Assembly: GCF_032452875.1 (NCBI RefSeq)
Contig: NC_083870.1
Coordinates: 7,378,001-7,442,000 of the forward strand
Direction: 5' to 3'
Origin: Bos javanicus
Taxonomy: Eukaryota; Chordata; Mammalia; Artiodactyla; Bovidae
DNA: 64,000 nt
Shown here: positions 55,262-63,983 of the stretch, piece after piece
How the letters are laid out: each line of letters starts with the position of its first letter
How positions within the stretch are numbered: position 1 is the stretch's first letter
Program-made: the position numbers and the translations under genes
Notes under the pieces: model-generated
The model's database searches: none
Told to the model about the DNA's origin: nothing
The model's input: only the letters and a program-made list of their open reading frames with translations

Positions 55262-55985
55262 CTCGTTTCCTACGGCTGTTATTACAAATTACCATAAATT
55301 TGGTGCCTTAAAATAACAGATATTTATTTTAAATTTATTTTAAATCTCTCAGTTCTGGAGGCCAGAATTTCAAAGTCAGTCTCACTTGACCAATATTAAA
55401 GTGCCAGCAGGTTGCCTTCCCTCCAGAGATTCTGGGGGAATATGTTCCCTGCTCTTGCAGCTCTGGTTGTCGCCAAACTACTTGGGTTTGTGGCTGCATT
55501 ACTCCAATCTCTGACTCCAGGATCACACTGTCATTGCCTCTTCTGTGAATAATCTCCCCCAGCTTCCCTCTTATAAAAACATTTTTGATGGCATTTAGGG
55601 CCCACCCAGATAATCCAGGGTAACAGCCCCATCCCAAGACCCTTAGTCACACATGCAATGCCTTTGCCTTATAAAGTAATATTCACAGGTACTAGAGATT
55701 AGGACCTGGACACTTTCTATAGTGCCTTCTTCAAGGGAATCTTTCATGAAAAGTAGCTTTAAAGAAAGTATCAAGAGTAGTATGTTATGGAACTGAGGCC
55801 TTTCTACTGCCATCAAGGAAAGAAAAAACCCTAGACAGATGGTTAGAGGCAATGAGACCCATATATTACACACTCGCTTTCTCCCTTTGCCTATTGTCTC
55901 AGGGCTCCTGTCTCCAACCAGCTTCTAAAGGTAGGGACCTGGACACTTTCTGAAGGGCCATTATTCAGTCCACCACCACTAATCT
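55262..55985 (-). mobile_element. MLT1 LTR (ERVL-MaLR) with a 216-bp insert
   Basis: Antisense MLT1: 'cgtttcctacggctgttatt', 'caaattaccataaatttggt', 'agttctggaggccagaattt', 'tctgactccaggatcacact', 'ttagggcccacccagataat', 'attcacaggtactagagatt' and, after the insert, 'ccattattcagtccacca'. The LTR is interrupted at 55719-55934. Confidence 0.82.
55719..55934. other. 216-bp insert flanked by 17-bp direct repeats
   Basis: Sits inside the MLT1 LTR between perfect copies of ggacctggacactttct (55702-55718 and 55935-55951). The LTR reads normally if the insert and one repeat are removed. The insert has no A tail on either strand, no tRNA-like head and no obvious terminal inverted repeat. I do not recognise its family. 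Confidence 0.8.
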
Positions 55986-55989
55986 AGTA

Positions 55990-57045
55990 CAATCATCTTT
56001 TTAAATGATGGAGGAAAAGGATGGCATATGCAAAAAAAAGTTTTGGGTGTTTTCAGTATCATTATTGATGCTGAGGTTAGTATTGTTATTCTGAGACTGC
56101 TGATTGGATATTGTGGAATAAAGCAAATGGGATAAATAAAGCAAATGGAGAATAAAGCAATTCTTCATTCCCTAGATACCTGAAAATCAGAATTCACAGA
56201 ATGGACGAAAAAACAGATGAAATATAGAAAAGACAGGTAAAAACCCTGAAGCCTTGAATTCTAATTGGAAATATGAACTCACAAGTATGTTCATATCTAT
56301 TTATTCTCGTGCTCTCTCTTCATAGTTTCCCAATTCTGTCTGCTGAAAAAGATCTAGAAACAATGGCCAACTCAAAAAAAAAAATAGTAATAATAAATAA
56401 CAACATCCCAAGTGGCTGTATGGTGGTCCTGAGAAAAGATTTTGCATTAAAAGGCATCAAGTCTTCCTGGAGAAATGCTGATTCGAGTCTGAGTTGGAAA
56501 ATAAAGGAAGAGTGGAAGAGAAGGAGAAGGAGAGCAGAGGACACAGAGAGGATCAACCTCCAGAGCTCAAAGAAGTGCCAGTTACCAGACTGTGTATTCA
56601 CAAAGGTTAAGAAAGAAGGCATCGTGGGGAGGGGAGGAATGCATCGATCGGCCCTGGACACAGTCACTCCCAAGAACCCAACACAGAAAGGCAACTGCTG
56701 GCAGTGTCCAGCCAAATACTGTGCATTGGCGGGGGAGAGCTTTGACCTACGGACTTTGAATACTCCAGCTTCACCAGGGAAATCGTGTGGGAGGGCACCC
56801 CAAACCCTCTTGGCCTGCTGACATTAAGGATACTCAACCACCCCTCTGATGGGGATCTTTGCCCCTACAACCCCCACCCTCTTATCTGCAGGGAGATGGG
56901 CGCTGCTTCTGCATCCACAAGAATATCCAATCATTCCCTCAATTACATATTCCACCATAAACCCATCAAAAGGCATCCTGGCCCAATAAACCAGGCTCGT
57001 CAACTGGCATAACCCAGGTATATTCATAAATGCCCCTGTTCAGTG
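55990..57045. other. Unrecognised; contains a 182-codon open frame
   Basis: A small tandem repeat of aataaagcaaatgg-like units lies at 56114-56160. The frame 56273-56821 (+) starts with a hydrophobic, signal-peptide-like stretch (SYLFILVLSLHSF, residues 7-19), then a basic central part (RRRRRAEDTE) and a Cys-containing end. It contains an A11 run and no domain that I recognise. A frame of this length is expected about once by chance in a window of this size, so I do not call it a gene. Confidence 0.4.
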
Positions 57046-57049
57046 ACTA

Positions 57050-57215
57050 CAGCAGCAGTTCTCCTGGCTATATAGTGCAATCACCTGGGAGCTTTAAGTT
57101 ACAGAGATAGAGGAATCCCAGCCCAGATACATGAAATAAGAATCCCTAGGAGTAGTGAGCATCTGTTTCTAAGTTCTCCAGGTGACCCCAAAGTACAACT
57201 GGGTTGTAAAGTACC
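57050..57215 (+). mobile_element. MER5A-type hAT-Charlie MITE
   Basis: 'agcagttctcctggctatat', 'agtgcaatcacctgggagct', 'ttaagttacagagatagagg', 'aatcccagcccagatacatg', 'gagcatctgtttctaagttc', 'tccaggtgaccccaaagtac' follow MER5A from its left end to near its right end. Confidence 0.68.
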
Positions 57216-57479
57216 GTTAAAATATGAAATTAGGTTTCAGAGGAAGCAAGACTAAGAGTTAACCCTTGAAAAACGGGTTGCCCTTTAAGGCTAAGACTCT
57301 GACCCCTATGAAGCACACAGAGGCCTCTTTCTTCTTAAATGTGTACAATATCCAAGACCATAGCTCAGTCTTTTTCTTCCTTTGCCTTTCTGCAGAATGT
57401 GACCCTGCAGGATTCTGCAGTTTTTCAAAACTCTTCTCCTTTGGCTGCAATAGGGAAAATTGATGACTAAGACTTAAAA

Positions 57480-58165
57480 GACTTTTTTTCATGGAGCAGC
57501 AAAAGGTGTAAATACTTGAGAAGAGAAGACAAGTAATGAATAAATTCTGCTTACATGTAGTTACACTTGAGCAACATACTGATGAACAGCTAGGGGAGGA
57601 AAGCACAAGTTCCCACCGCCCATGCCTCAGAGAGAGAGAGGGCACCTCCACAGCGGGAGCAAGTGCAGCCCCACATGCAGTCTGGCTGGGTTCTGGCTGT
57701 TTGCTCTAATTGATCTGTCAGCCAGTAGGTGGGCCTTAAGTCATTGGGATGTGACCACAGAAGATACGGGAAGAATAAAAGAGAATTGCAGAGTGTTCCT
57801 GGAGAAGGCAATGGCACCCTACTCCAGTACTCTTGCCTGGAAAATCCCATGGATGGAGGAGCCTGGTGGGCTGCCGTCTCTGGGGTCGCACAGAGTCGGA
57901 CACGACTGAAGCGGCAGCAGCAGCAGCAGCAGTAGCAGCAGCAGAGTGTTCCAGTTGGAAGGGATCTCAGAGACTTTCTAAGATTCCGTTTCTAAGGAAC
58001 TCTTATTTTACAAACCAGGGGACTGGAGTACAGAGAGATGCAAGTGAGTTGTTTAAAGCATGTTTGATCTAACAAAAGGTAGGACTGGCATTGAAAACCA
58101 GTGCAGAACTCTTCCATGCCTCCTCCTAGTCTTGCAGATCCTGGCCTGCCTGCTGCATAAATAGA
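57480..58165 (+). repeat. Inverted duplication, arm B (contains a BOV-A2)
   Basis: Matches the reverse complement of 51300-51900. The near-identical part is 57490-57798. A BOV-A2 (57800-57940) follows immediately, and the remaining homologous part 57953-58165 is much more diverged. Phrases such as 'ccaggcattac'-like and 'cttccatgcctcctcctagt' align with arm A near 51350-51380 and fix the outer extent. Confidence 0.88.
57800..57940 (+). mobile_element. BOV-A SINE, single recombinant monomer with 12-bp TSD
   Basis: Starts like the first monomer of BOV-A2 ('ggagaaggcaatggcaccct') but ends like the second ('gggctgccgtctctggggtc', 'gcacagagtcggacacgact'), followed by (AGC)n at 57911-57940. Perfect gcagagtgttcc repeats at 57788-57799 and 57941-57952. 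Confidence 0.95.
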
Positions 58166-58464
58166 CTATTATGAGAAACGAGCACTTGGAATGGGGAGGT
58201 AAGAGGAGGGCCCACATCCCTCCACATGACATAGCCAAGGCGTCAAGGCTTCTCCCTTAGAAGAGGTGAGTCAGCAGCCTCAAGTGTGTGCTTCAGACAT
58301 ACTTTTAATGAAAAACAACTTCAAGCTACTGCTGGAAAGAGGAAATAAAGAATCCCTAAAAGGCATCACTGTCATCACGCACTTGACATCCACAGGACCC
58401 AAAAGTCACTGGCCTCACTCTCTAACAAACTGAACTCTTGCCGAATTTCATGCATCCCCTACAT

Positions 58465-58998
58465 CAGTTCAGTTCAGTTGTTCAGCCGTGTCCAACTCTT
58501 TGCAACCCCATGGACTGCAGCACACCAGGCTTTCCTGTCCATCACCAACACCCAGAGCTGGCTCAAATTCATGTGCATCGAGCCAGCAATGCCATCCAAC
58601 CATCTCATCCTCTGTCGGCCCCATCTTCTCCCACCTTCAATCTTTCCCAGCATCAGGGTCTTTTCAAATGAGTCAGTTCTTCGCATCAGGTGGCCAAAGT
58701 ATTGGAGCCTTAGCTTCAGCATCAGTCCTTCCAATGAATATCCAAGACTGATTTCCTTTAGGATGGACTGGTTGGATCTCTTTGCAGTCCAAGAGACTCT
58801 CAAGAGTCTTCTCCAACACCACAGGTCAAAAGCATCAGTTCTTCGGCGCTCAGCTTTCTTTATAGTCCAACTCTCACACCCATACATGACCACTGGAAAA
58901 ACCAGAGCTTTGACTAGACGGACCACTGTTGACCAAGTAATGTCTCTTCTTTTTGATATGCTGTCTAGGTTGGTGGACTCTTGGAGGGCACAAACAGA
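58465..58998 (-). mobile_element. BovB LINE, older type, with TSD and probable 5' inversion
   Basis: Antisense BovB from its 3' terminus at 58465 ('ttcagttcagttgttcagcc') to about 58974, carrying an open C-terminal frame (58926-58474, 150 codons). The last about 24 bp before the right duplication (58975-58998, 'actcttggagggcacaaaca') resembles BovB 5' sequence in the opposite, sense orientation. Flanked by perfect atcccctacat at 58454-58464 and 58999-59009. Confidence 0.93.
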
Positions 58999-59077
58999 AT
59001 CCCCTACATATGCTTACTGTGATAGCTACTATAAGCCAGGCCCTCTGCTGGTACTACAGAAAAGTCTGTGTTGGCCA

Positions 59078-59134
59078 TAAAGTTCGTTCGGGTTCCTCAG
59101 CAAACCTAAATGACCTTTTTGGCCAACCCAATAT
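59078..59134. mobile_element. Mariner-type MITE remnant
   Basis: Left end 'aagttcgttcgggtt' and right end 'tgacctttttggccaaccca' are the terminal inverted repeats of the ruminant mariner family, separated by only about 20 bp, between TA-containing flanks. A minimal internally deleted copy. Confidence 0.72.
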
Positions 59135-59139
59135 AAAGT

Positions 59140-59629
59140 TTAACTAAAATGCATTTTATGGAGCCTATTGTAAGACAAGTATCAGATTATAAACCAAATG
59201 GCGCTACAGTAATTCAAGGAATAAGAAAGAACATAGAGTTGGGAGGTGAGGAAAAAATTAGTATCTGATGAACTAAGCCTCATAAGATAAGAGTGGAGTT
59301 CATGTTTTCATCCCAGGTCTACAAAAACAAAGCCAGCTTCAGGCCACAGGTTAAATTATCCTCAGCAGAAGAAAAGTGAAACCCACACCATAAAAATTTT
59401 TATCATCTTGCCAAGGGAATGGCTGGGAGAGCACCATCACCAAATACTGCATTCTTGCCCCAAAATGTTTTTTTGAAAAATACAACCAACAGGATTGGGA
59501 TGACCACTGGGCTGGGCAAGAGAAGCAGAATTACCACAGTGGACAAGAGCCATATTTGGGATCCCACTCCTAGCAAAGGCACCAGATAAATGTGGTGAGG
59601 AGCAAAGCAGTGTACTATATACTCAGTGA
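59140..59629. other. No recognised feature
   Basis: About 490 bp. A minus-strand frame (59645-59403, 80 codons) is rich in hydrophobic residues but has no recognisable family and no supporting context. Confidence 0.4.
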
Positions 59630-59745
59630 CATCAGCTTCAATCATTCACTTGTTCATTCAAGGTCAACAGTGCACCTACAGTGCGTCAGGCCCTGTGCTA
59701 AGCCTGGGGAATTCAAACGAATCAGACAGGGTGCTTGTTTCTACA
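59630..59745 (+). repeat. Old repeat (MIR/LINE class)
   Basis: 'caatcattcacttgttcatt', 'gtgcgtcaggccctgtgcta', 'agcctggggaattcaaacga' correspond to the common old motif 'attcattcaacaaatattta...tgccaggcactgtgctaggtgctggggatac'. Confidence 0.5.
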
Positions 59746-59764
59746 TCCCACAGACCAGGGGCAG

Positions 59765-59821
59765 TACCACCTCCCTCCACCCCCAGGCCTGGAGGGAGCC
59801 TGGGGGTGGAGGGAGATGGTA
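59765..59821. repeat. Strong GC-rich hairpin
   Basis: Left arm 59765-59788 and right arm 59798-59821 are complementary at 23 of 24 positions (18 inner pairs are perfect), with a 9-base loop at 59789-59797. I see no association with a known repeat end. Confidence 0.85.
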
Positions 59822-60734
59822 GAAAACAAATCATTGTAACATAGGCAGGATAAACAGACAGCCTAGGGTCACAAAGGGAGTTGCTATCTAATATCCCAAA
59901 CAATCTAATTAGCCTCAGAAATCCGTCATGGATTTGTCATCAGTTTCTTACAGAATCCCTGCATAAAGTTTTTGTATTTCAGCAACTTCTAACAAGAGGC
60001 TGGAAGGGAGAAAGAAATGATCGAATCGTAACTTGCTGAGACTGTCAACTATCTAGGGTCTATGTTTTTACAGCCTTGATTAGCATCCCACTCAGCCCTT
60101 TTCTCATTTGTCAGAAGGGTTCATTCGGACATGGTTAAATCTCATCATTTTGACTAAACAGACCTTAAATGGACAAATCTCAGCAGTCTAAAATGATTCC
60201 TAAACTCTGAGACAATATAAGATATCAAGACTGCTTTAAAAAGAGAATTCCATATAGGATATTAGGATACAGCGTAACTAAGGGCCCAACCGACAAAGAG
60301 CAGTTGAGGAACCCATACAGAGGTAAGTTCAGCCACCGTTCAAGCTCTCACAGCTCACATAGCAGGGTGCCCTCCCCGTGGATGGGGTTTATAGCTCTGT
60401 CTTGTGACTTGTAATAACCCAGAGTAAGTTCCTTGGAAGTGAAGACTGTTTAACTTTGTATCTTTTCTACTTCTGATTCTCCTTCCCAAAAAAGCCTGGC
60501 CCTAAGAACACAATATATGTTGCTGTACTAAGCCTTTCTCTGCACAACTTCTCTTACACCTACCCTTCCATTCCCATGCCTGCCACGATCGTCCTCGTTC
60601 AAGTCCTCACATGTGCAGATGTTCTCAGCACTCTTTTCCATTTTTACAACTCTTATCCATTTCCTCTTCCTAACACATAATTCTGCGTGTGCACACATAT
60701 ACATACGTGTGTATGTAAATATGTGTGTGCATGC
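59822..60734. other. Mostly unrecognised
   Basis: An L2-like 3' phrase may lie at 60395-60470 ('agttccttggaagtgaagac'). 60680-60725 is TG/TA-rich. No gene signal. Confidence 0.4.
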
Positions 60735-60932
60735 CAAGTTGCTCAGTTGTGTTAGAGTCTTTGCAACCTATGGACTGTAGCCCACCAGGCTCCTCTGTCG
60801 ATGGGATTTTCTAGGCAAGGATACTGGAGTAGGTTACCATGTCCTTCTCCGGGGGATATTCCCTATCAGGGATCAAACCCACTTCTCCTACACTGCAGGC
60901 AAATTCTTTACTGCTGAGCCACTGGGGAAATG
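60735..60932 (-). mobile_element. Bov-tA SINE
   Basis: Antisense: 'gttgctcagttgtgttagag', 'taggcaaggatactggagta', 'tatcagggatcaaacccact', head 'actgctgagccactggggaa'. Flanks share a tgtgtgtgc-like stretch (60722-60730 and 60932-60940), compatible with insertion into a TG repeat. Confidence 0.9.
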
Positions 60933-61016
60933 TGTGTGCGTGAGTGAAGCCGGTGTGGGGGGGGAAGCCCGTGTGTGTGTGTGTGTGTGTGCGTGAAGCC
61001 GGTATGTGTGAATACG
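60933..61016. repeat. TG-rich microsatellite / short minisatellite
   Basis: A unit of about 43 bp (gtgtgcgtg...gaagccggt) occurs imperfectly two to three times, with a (GT)10-11 run at 60971-60991. Confidence 0.8.
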
Positions 61017-61080
61017 TATACATTATATATACATAAGTGTGTACATCTCCGAGAGGCACACATTTTTGTTACCTACAAAA

Positions 61081-61295
61081 TGGGCTTCCCTGGTAGCTCA
61101 GATGGTAAAGAATATGCCTGCAATGCAGGAGACCTGGGTTCGATCCCTGTGTCAGGAAGATCCCCTGGAGCTGGGAATGGTTACCCACTGCAGAATTCTT
61201 GCCTGGAGAATCCCACGGACAGAGGAGCCTGGTAAGCTCCTCTGTTGCTCCATGGGGTTGCAAAGAGTCAGAGACGACTGAGCAACTAACACTTT
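61081..61295 (+). mobile_element. Bov-tA SINE, complete
   Basis: Head 'gggcttccctggtagctcag' with B-box 'gggttcgatccc' near 61137, Bov-A part, end 'gacgactgagcaactaacac'. A small internal duplication near 61221-61250 (ctcctctgttgctccatg). Confidence 0.95.
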
Positions 61296-61559
61296 CCTTT
61301 ACAAGCTGAAGCCACATCTCTCGAGCCTGGTATTTAAAGCTTCCTGGGGTATGTAAGGGTCTTGTTACCTCTATTATTTTCTTCTTATTTCCTCTCCCCC
61401 ACTAACACCACAGAGTTACCTTTCCTCTCCTCTTCACTTACCTAAAAGCTACCCATTCACTTTATTTATACACACAATCATTCCAAACTAAGGGATGCCT
61501 TCCTTATACCTCTTGGCAACTTCTGGAGTAGAACACAGGCCCTCATTCCAGCCACTAGT

Positions 61560-61730
61560 ATCTCTCACCTGAAATACGGGATGAGCTTCCTGAACAGTCT
61601 CTCCCGGCCCCTCCAACCCACTCTCCACAAAACTGCTACAGGGATATTTCTAAATCTTAAGATGTATCATCTCATGCTCCTGCAAGACCCCTTCCAAAGT
61701 CACAGACTAAGCCACCAACAACAGCTGCTT
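61560..61730 (+). repeat. L2 LINE fragment
   Basis: 'cttcctgaacagtctctccc', 'caacccactctccacaaaac', 'tgctacagggatatttctaa', 'tgtatcatctcatgctcctg' follow an L2 segment ('ccaatccattctccacacagcagccagagtgat'). Confidence 0.5.
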
Positions 61731-61879
61731 CTAAAAACTGTCCTGCTGGGTTTCAGGGATGAATATAAATGGATGAGCTCTACCCCATCACAGCAGTGCC
61801 CCCATGGACAAGCTCATGAACAAAGCTCAGCAGAACATCTCTGTGCGGAAAAAGCAAAGCCTCATTCCTGCAAAGCCTT

Positions 61880-62070
61880 GGTCCAATTCTGTCCCCAAAT
61901 TGGATAGGGAATGACCTTGAAAAAGTCACTTAATACTGAGTCTTTGAAACTACGACGATGAAAGGGGGAGCATGACATCATGCAGCCCAGCTGGGAGGAT
62001 TAAATGAGGAAGTTTCTAGAACACCTGGCAGAATGTCCAGCACACAGTATGTGCTCAGTACACACCACCA
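61880..62070 (+). repeat. MIR SINE
   Basis: 'gaatgaccttgaaaaagtca', 'cttaatactgagtctttgaa', 'gctgggaggattaaatgagg', 'acctggcagaatgtccagca', 'cacagtatgtgctcagtaca' follow MIR to its 3' end. Confidence 0.65.
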
Positions 62071-62074
62071 CCAC

Positions 62075-63250
62075 TGTGCCTGTCTTTCTGTGCCTCCCCC
62101 ACCGGGCTGGCTGGCTTCCTTCAAGTCACCATCTTGCTTCATCTCTCTGACCTTCAACACCAAGCGCTGTGCTCTAAACACAGTACGAGCATAATAAACA
62201 CTTTCTATGTGGCTGGATTTACTCCTACCGCTGCATTTAGAAATGTAGGAACACATCGAAGAATACAAGTTAGATTCAGAGAAGACTATATGGGGGAAAA
62301 AACTCAATAAATCTAAGGGAGTAAGATGAAGGTAAGTGATAAGAATTCACAAGGAAGCACACAGTGACTCATAAAGACCTCCACTTAGCAAAGCCGCCAG
62401 GTCCTTTCTGACTTCCCACCAAAACTACCTTGGCCTGTTGCAGCGCGCAGACACTGAGATTCTCCAATCATGCTCCTCAGTTTGATTGGATTTGACAGAA
62501 TCAGCCGGGGAGCTTCCAAAACTCCCAGCATGCAGAACTCCCATGTCCAGAAAGATGGAGTCAACATACTTTTCCCTATTCCTTCTGCAATCAACCACCA
62601 AAACTCCCGGAATTATAGAACAAACAAGTACAAGACAACTCTGAAAGACGAAGAGAAGGCAGAGCAGCCAGGGACCTCAGCACTCAAGAACCACATGACA
62701 GCTGAGTCCTCTGGGTTCTTTTTGCCTCATACCTCCCAGACCTGTTGCTGGAGAAGCCAGTGACCCAGAAATGCCAGTGAACACAGATCAAAAAAAAAAA
62801 AAAGATCCCAAGAGAAACCCTCTTTCCCTAGCCAAAGGACCAGGAAACCAAGGCAGCCTCATATGAAATGCTTCAGAGAAGGCTGAAAGGGAAGCCTGTG
62901 TGCCAGGAAGTGACCCACAGGTGCCAAAGCCGCCTCCTCTCCTTGCTGGGGCTTCAGAGGAGTCCCAGTAAAGAGGCAGAGCTTTCACCACCAGCCAGGG
63001 TCATGGGAAGAGCGTCAGCGGAGACCACATGAGCAACGGTAATGAGGCACTCTGGCCCCATCGCAGAGTGGCATCAGCTGAGGCCAATAAATGATCTAGT
63101 CTTCCACCCCACCCAAGAGTAAGGAGGCACCACTCCCCTCCCCTCACCAGCCCACTGGCAGAGGCGTCTTGCCAAAACAGATTTAACTAAGATCCAGAAA
63201 GTCATAGCATAATACCCAAACTATCCAGGTTTCTGTATTTTAATTATTTA
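62075..63250. other. Mostly unrecognised
   Basis: About 1.2 kb with an A14 tract at 62790-62804 and no SINE or LINE body next to it that I can identify. No gene signal. Confidence 0.4.
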
Positions 63251-63255
63251 TTATT

Positions 63256-63484
63256 TTATTTTTTGGTTGTGCTGGGTCTTTGTTGCTATGCACAGGCTTT
63301 CTCTAATTGTGAACATGGGCTCTAGGGCATGCAGGCTTCAGCAGTTGCAGCAGTCGGGCTCAGTAGTGTGGCACATGGGCTTAGCTGCTCCACGACATGT
63401 GGAATCTTCCCAGACCATGGATCAAACCCATGTCTCCTCCAATGGCAGGTGGCTTCATATCCACTGTATCACCAGGGAAGTCCC
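63256..63484 (-). mobile_element. CHR-2 type tRNA SINE
   Basis: Antisense: 'gggctctagggcatgcaggc', 'ggcttagctgctccacgaca', 'tgtggaatcttcccagacca', 'ggatcaaacccatgtctcct', and reversed head 'tgtatcaccagggaagtccc'. The A-rich tail appears as T/A-rich sequence at 63238-63262. Confidence 0.88.
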
Positions 63485-63522
63485 ACCACCCAGGCTTCAA
63501 TCAAAAATAATGATTTTTGACC

Positions 63523-63950
63523 ACTGTAGGGAAAGAGCAAATAAGCCAAGATGGCGGTGGTCAGGCTCTCTCGCCCCGTGCCCTCTCGCTCTTGCCCCAC
63601 ATTTTGTAAATAATGATTATATAACAGCTGAGATCACTTACAGCACTGCGCATGCACATCGGGAGGTACTGGCTTGGCCACAGGCTTTTGTTCTGTAAGC
63701 ATATATAAGCTCCACCTGAAAAAGCCCTTGTGACTCTTTTATGGCTATATTATGGCTGCGTCCACTGGGTCAACCACAAGAGAATGTCTGCTGCTGCTAC
63801 AGCTGCTGTGCCAGCCCAGAGAGGATGAACTCATTTGCAGTTCCTACACCTCAAGTTCTCTTCCAGCTTCCCCACTCATGCCTTGCCTACCATGGATTCA
63901 GTGAATCATGCATACAGTGAGAAACAGCAAGACAACCGGAGTAGTTGGCA
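63523..63950 (+). mobile_element. Probable solo LTR of a ruminant endogenous retrovirus
   Basis: Starts with 'tgtagggaaagagcaaataa' and contains 'ccaagatggcggtggtcagg', a TATA-type box 'catatataagctccacctga' at about 63699-63718, then an R/U5-like pyrimidine-rich part. No gag/pol/env coding and no convincing primer-binding site follow before the window ends. Subfamily and exact right border are uncertain. Alternative: another promoter-containing repeat. Confidence 0.5.
63700..63707 (+). promoter_or_regulatory. TATA-like box within the LTR
   Basis: tatataag at the position expected for an LTR core promoter. Activity is unknown. Confidence 0.4.
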
Positions 63951-63983
63951 GGATCAGCAAGACAATCATCATTCTAGGAACTG

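Noticed and set aside
59403..59645. Hydrophobic 80-codon minus-strand frame that could suggest a small membrane protein
   Set aside because: No recognised family, no neighbouring gene signal, and the length is common by chance. Hydrophobic frames arise easily from T-rich antisense sequence.
60971..60991. Possible CRISPR-like or regularly spaced repeats in the TG-rich region
   Set aside because: Simple GT microsatellite with short imperfect minisatellite units; a vertebrate nuclear genome is not expected to have CRISPR arrays.
61081..61150. tRNA-like box A and box B sequences
   Set aside because: These are the heads of Bov-tA SINEs and not functional tRNA genes; similar heads occur at 39289, 50158 and others.
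62790..62804. A14 tract as a retrocopy tail
   Set aside because: The upstream frame (62470-62763) has no recognised parent gene and no flanking duplication was visible.
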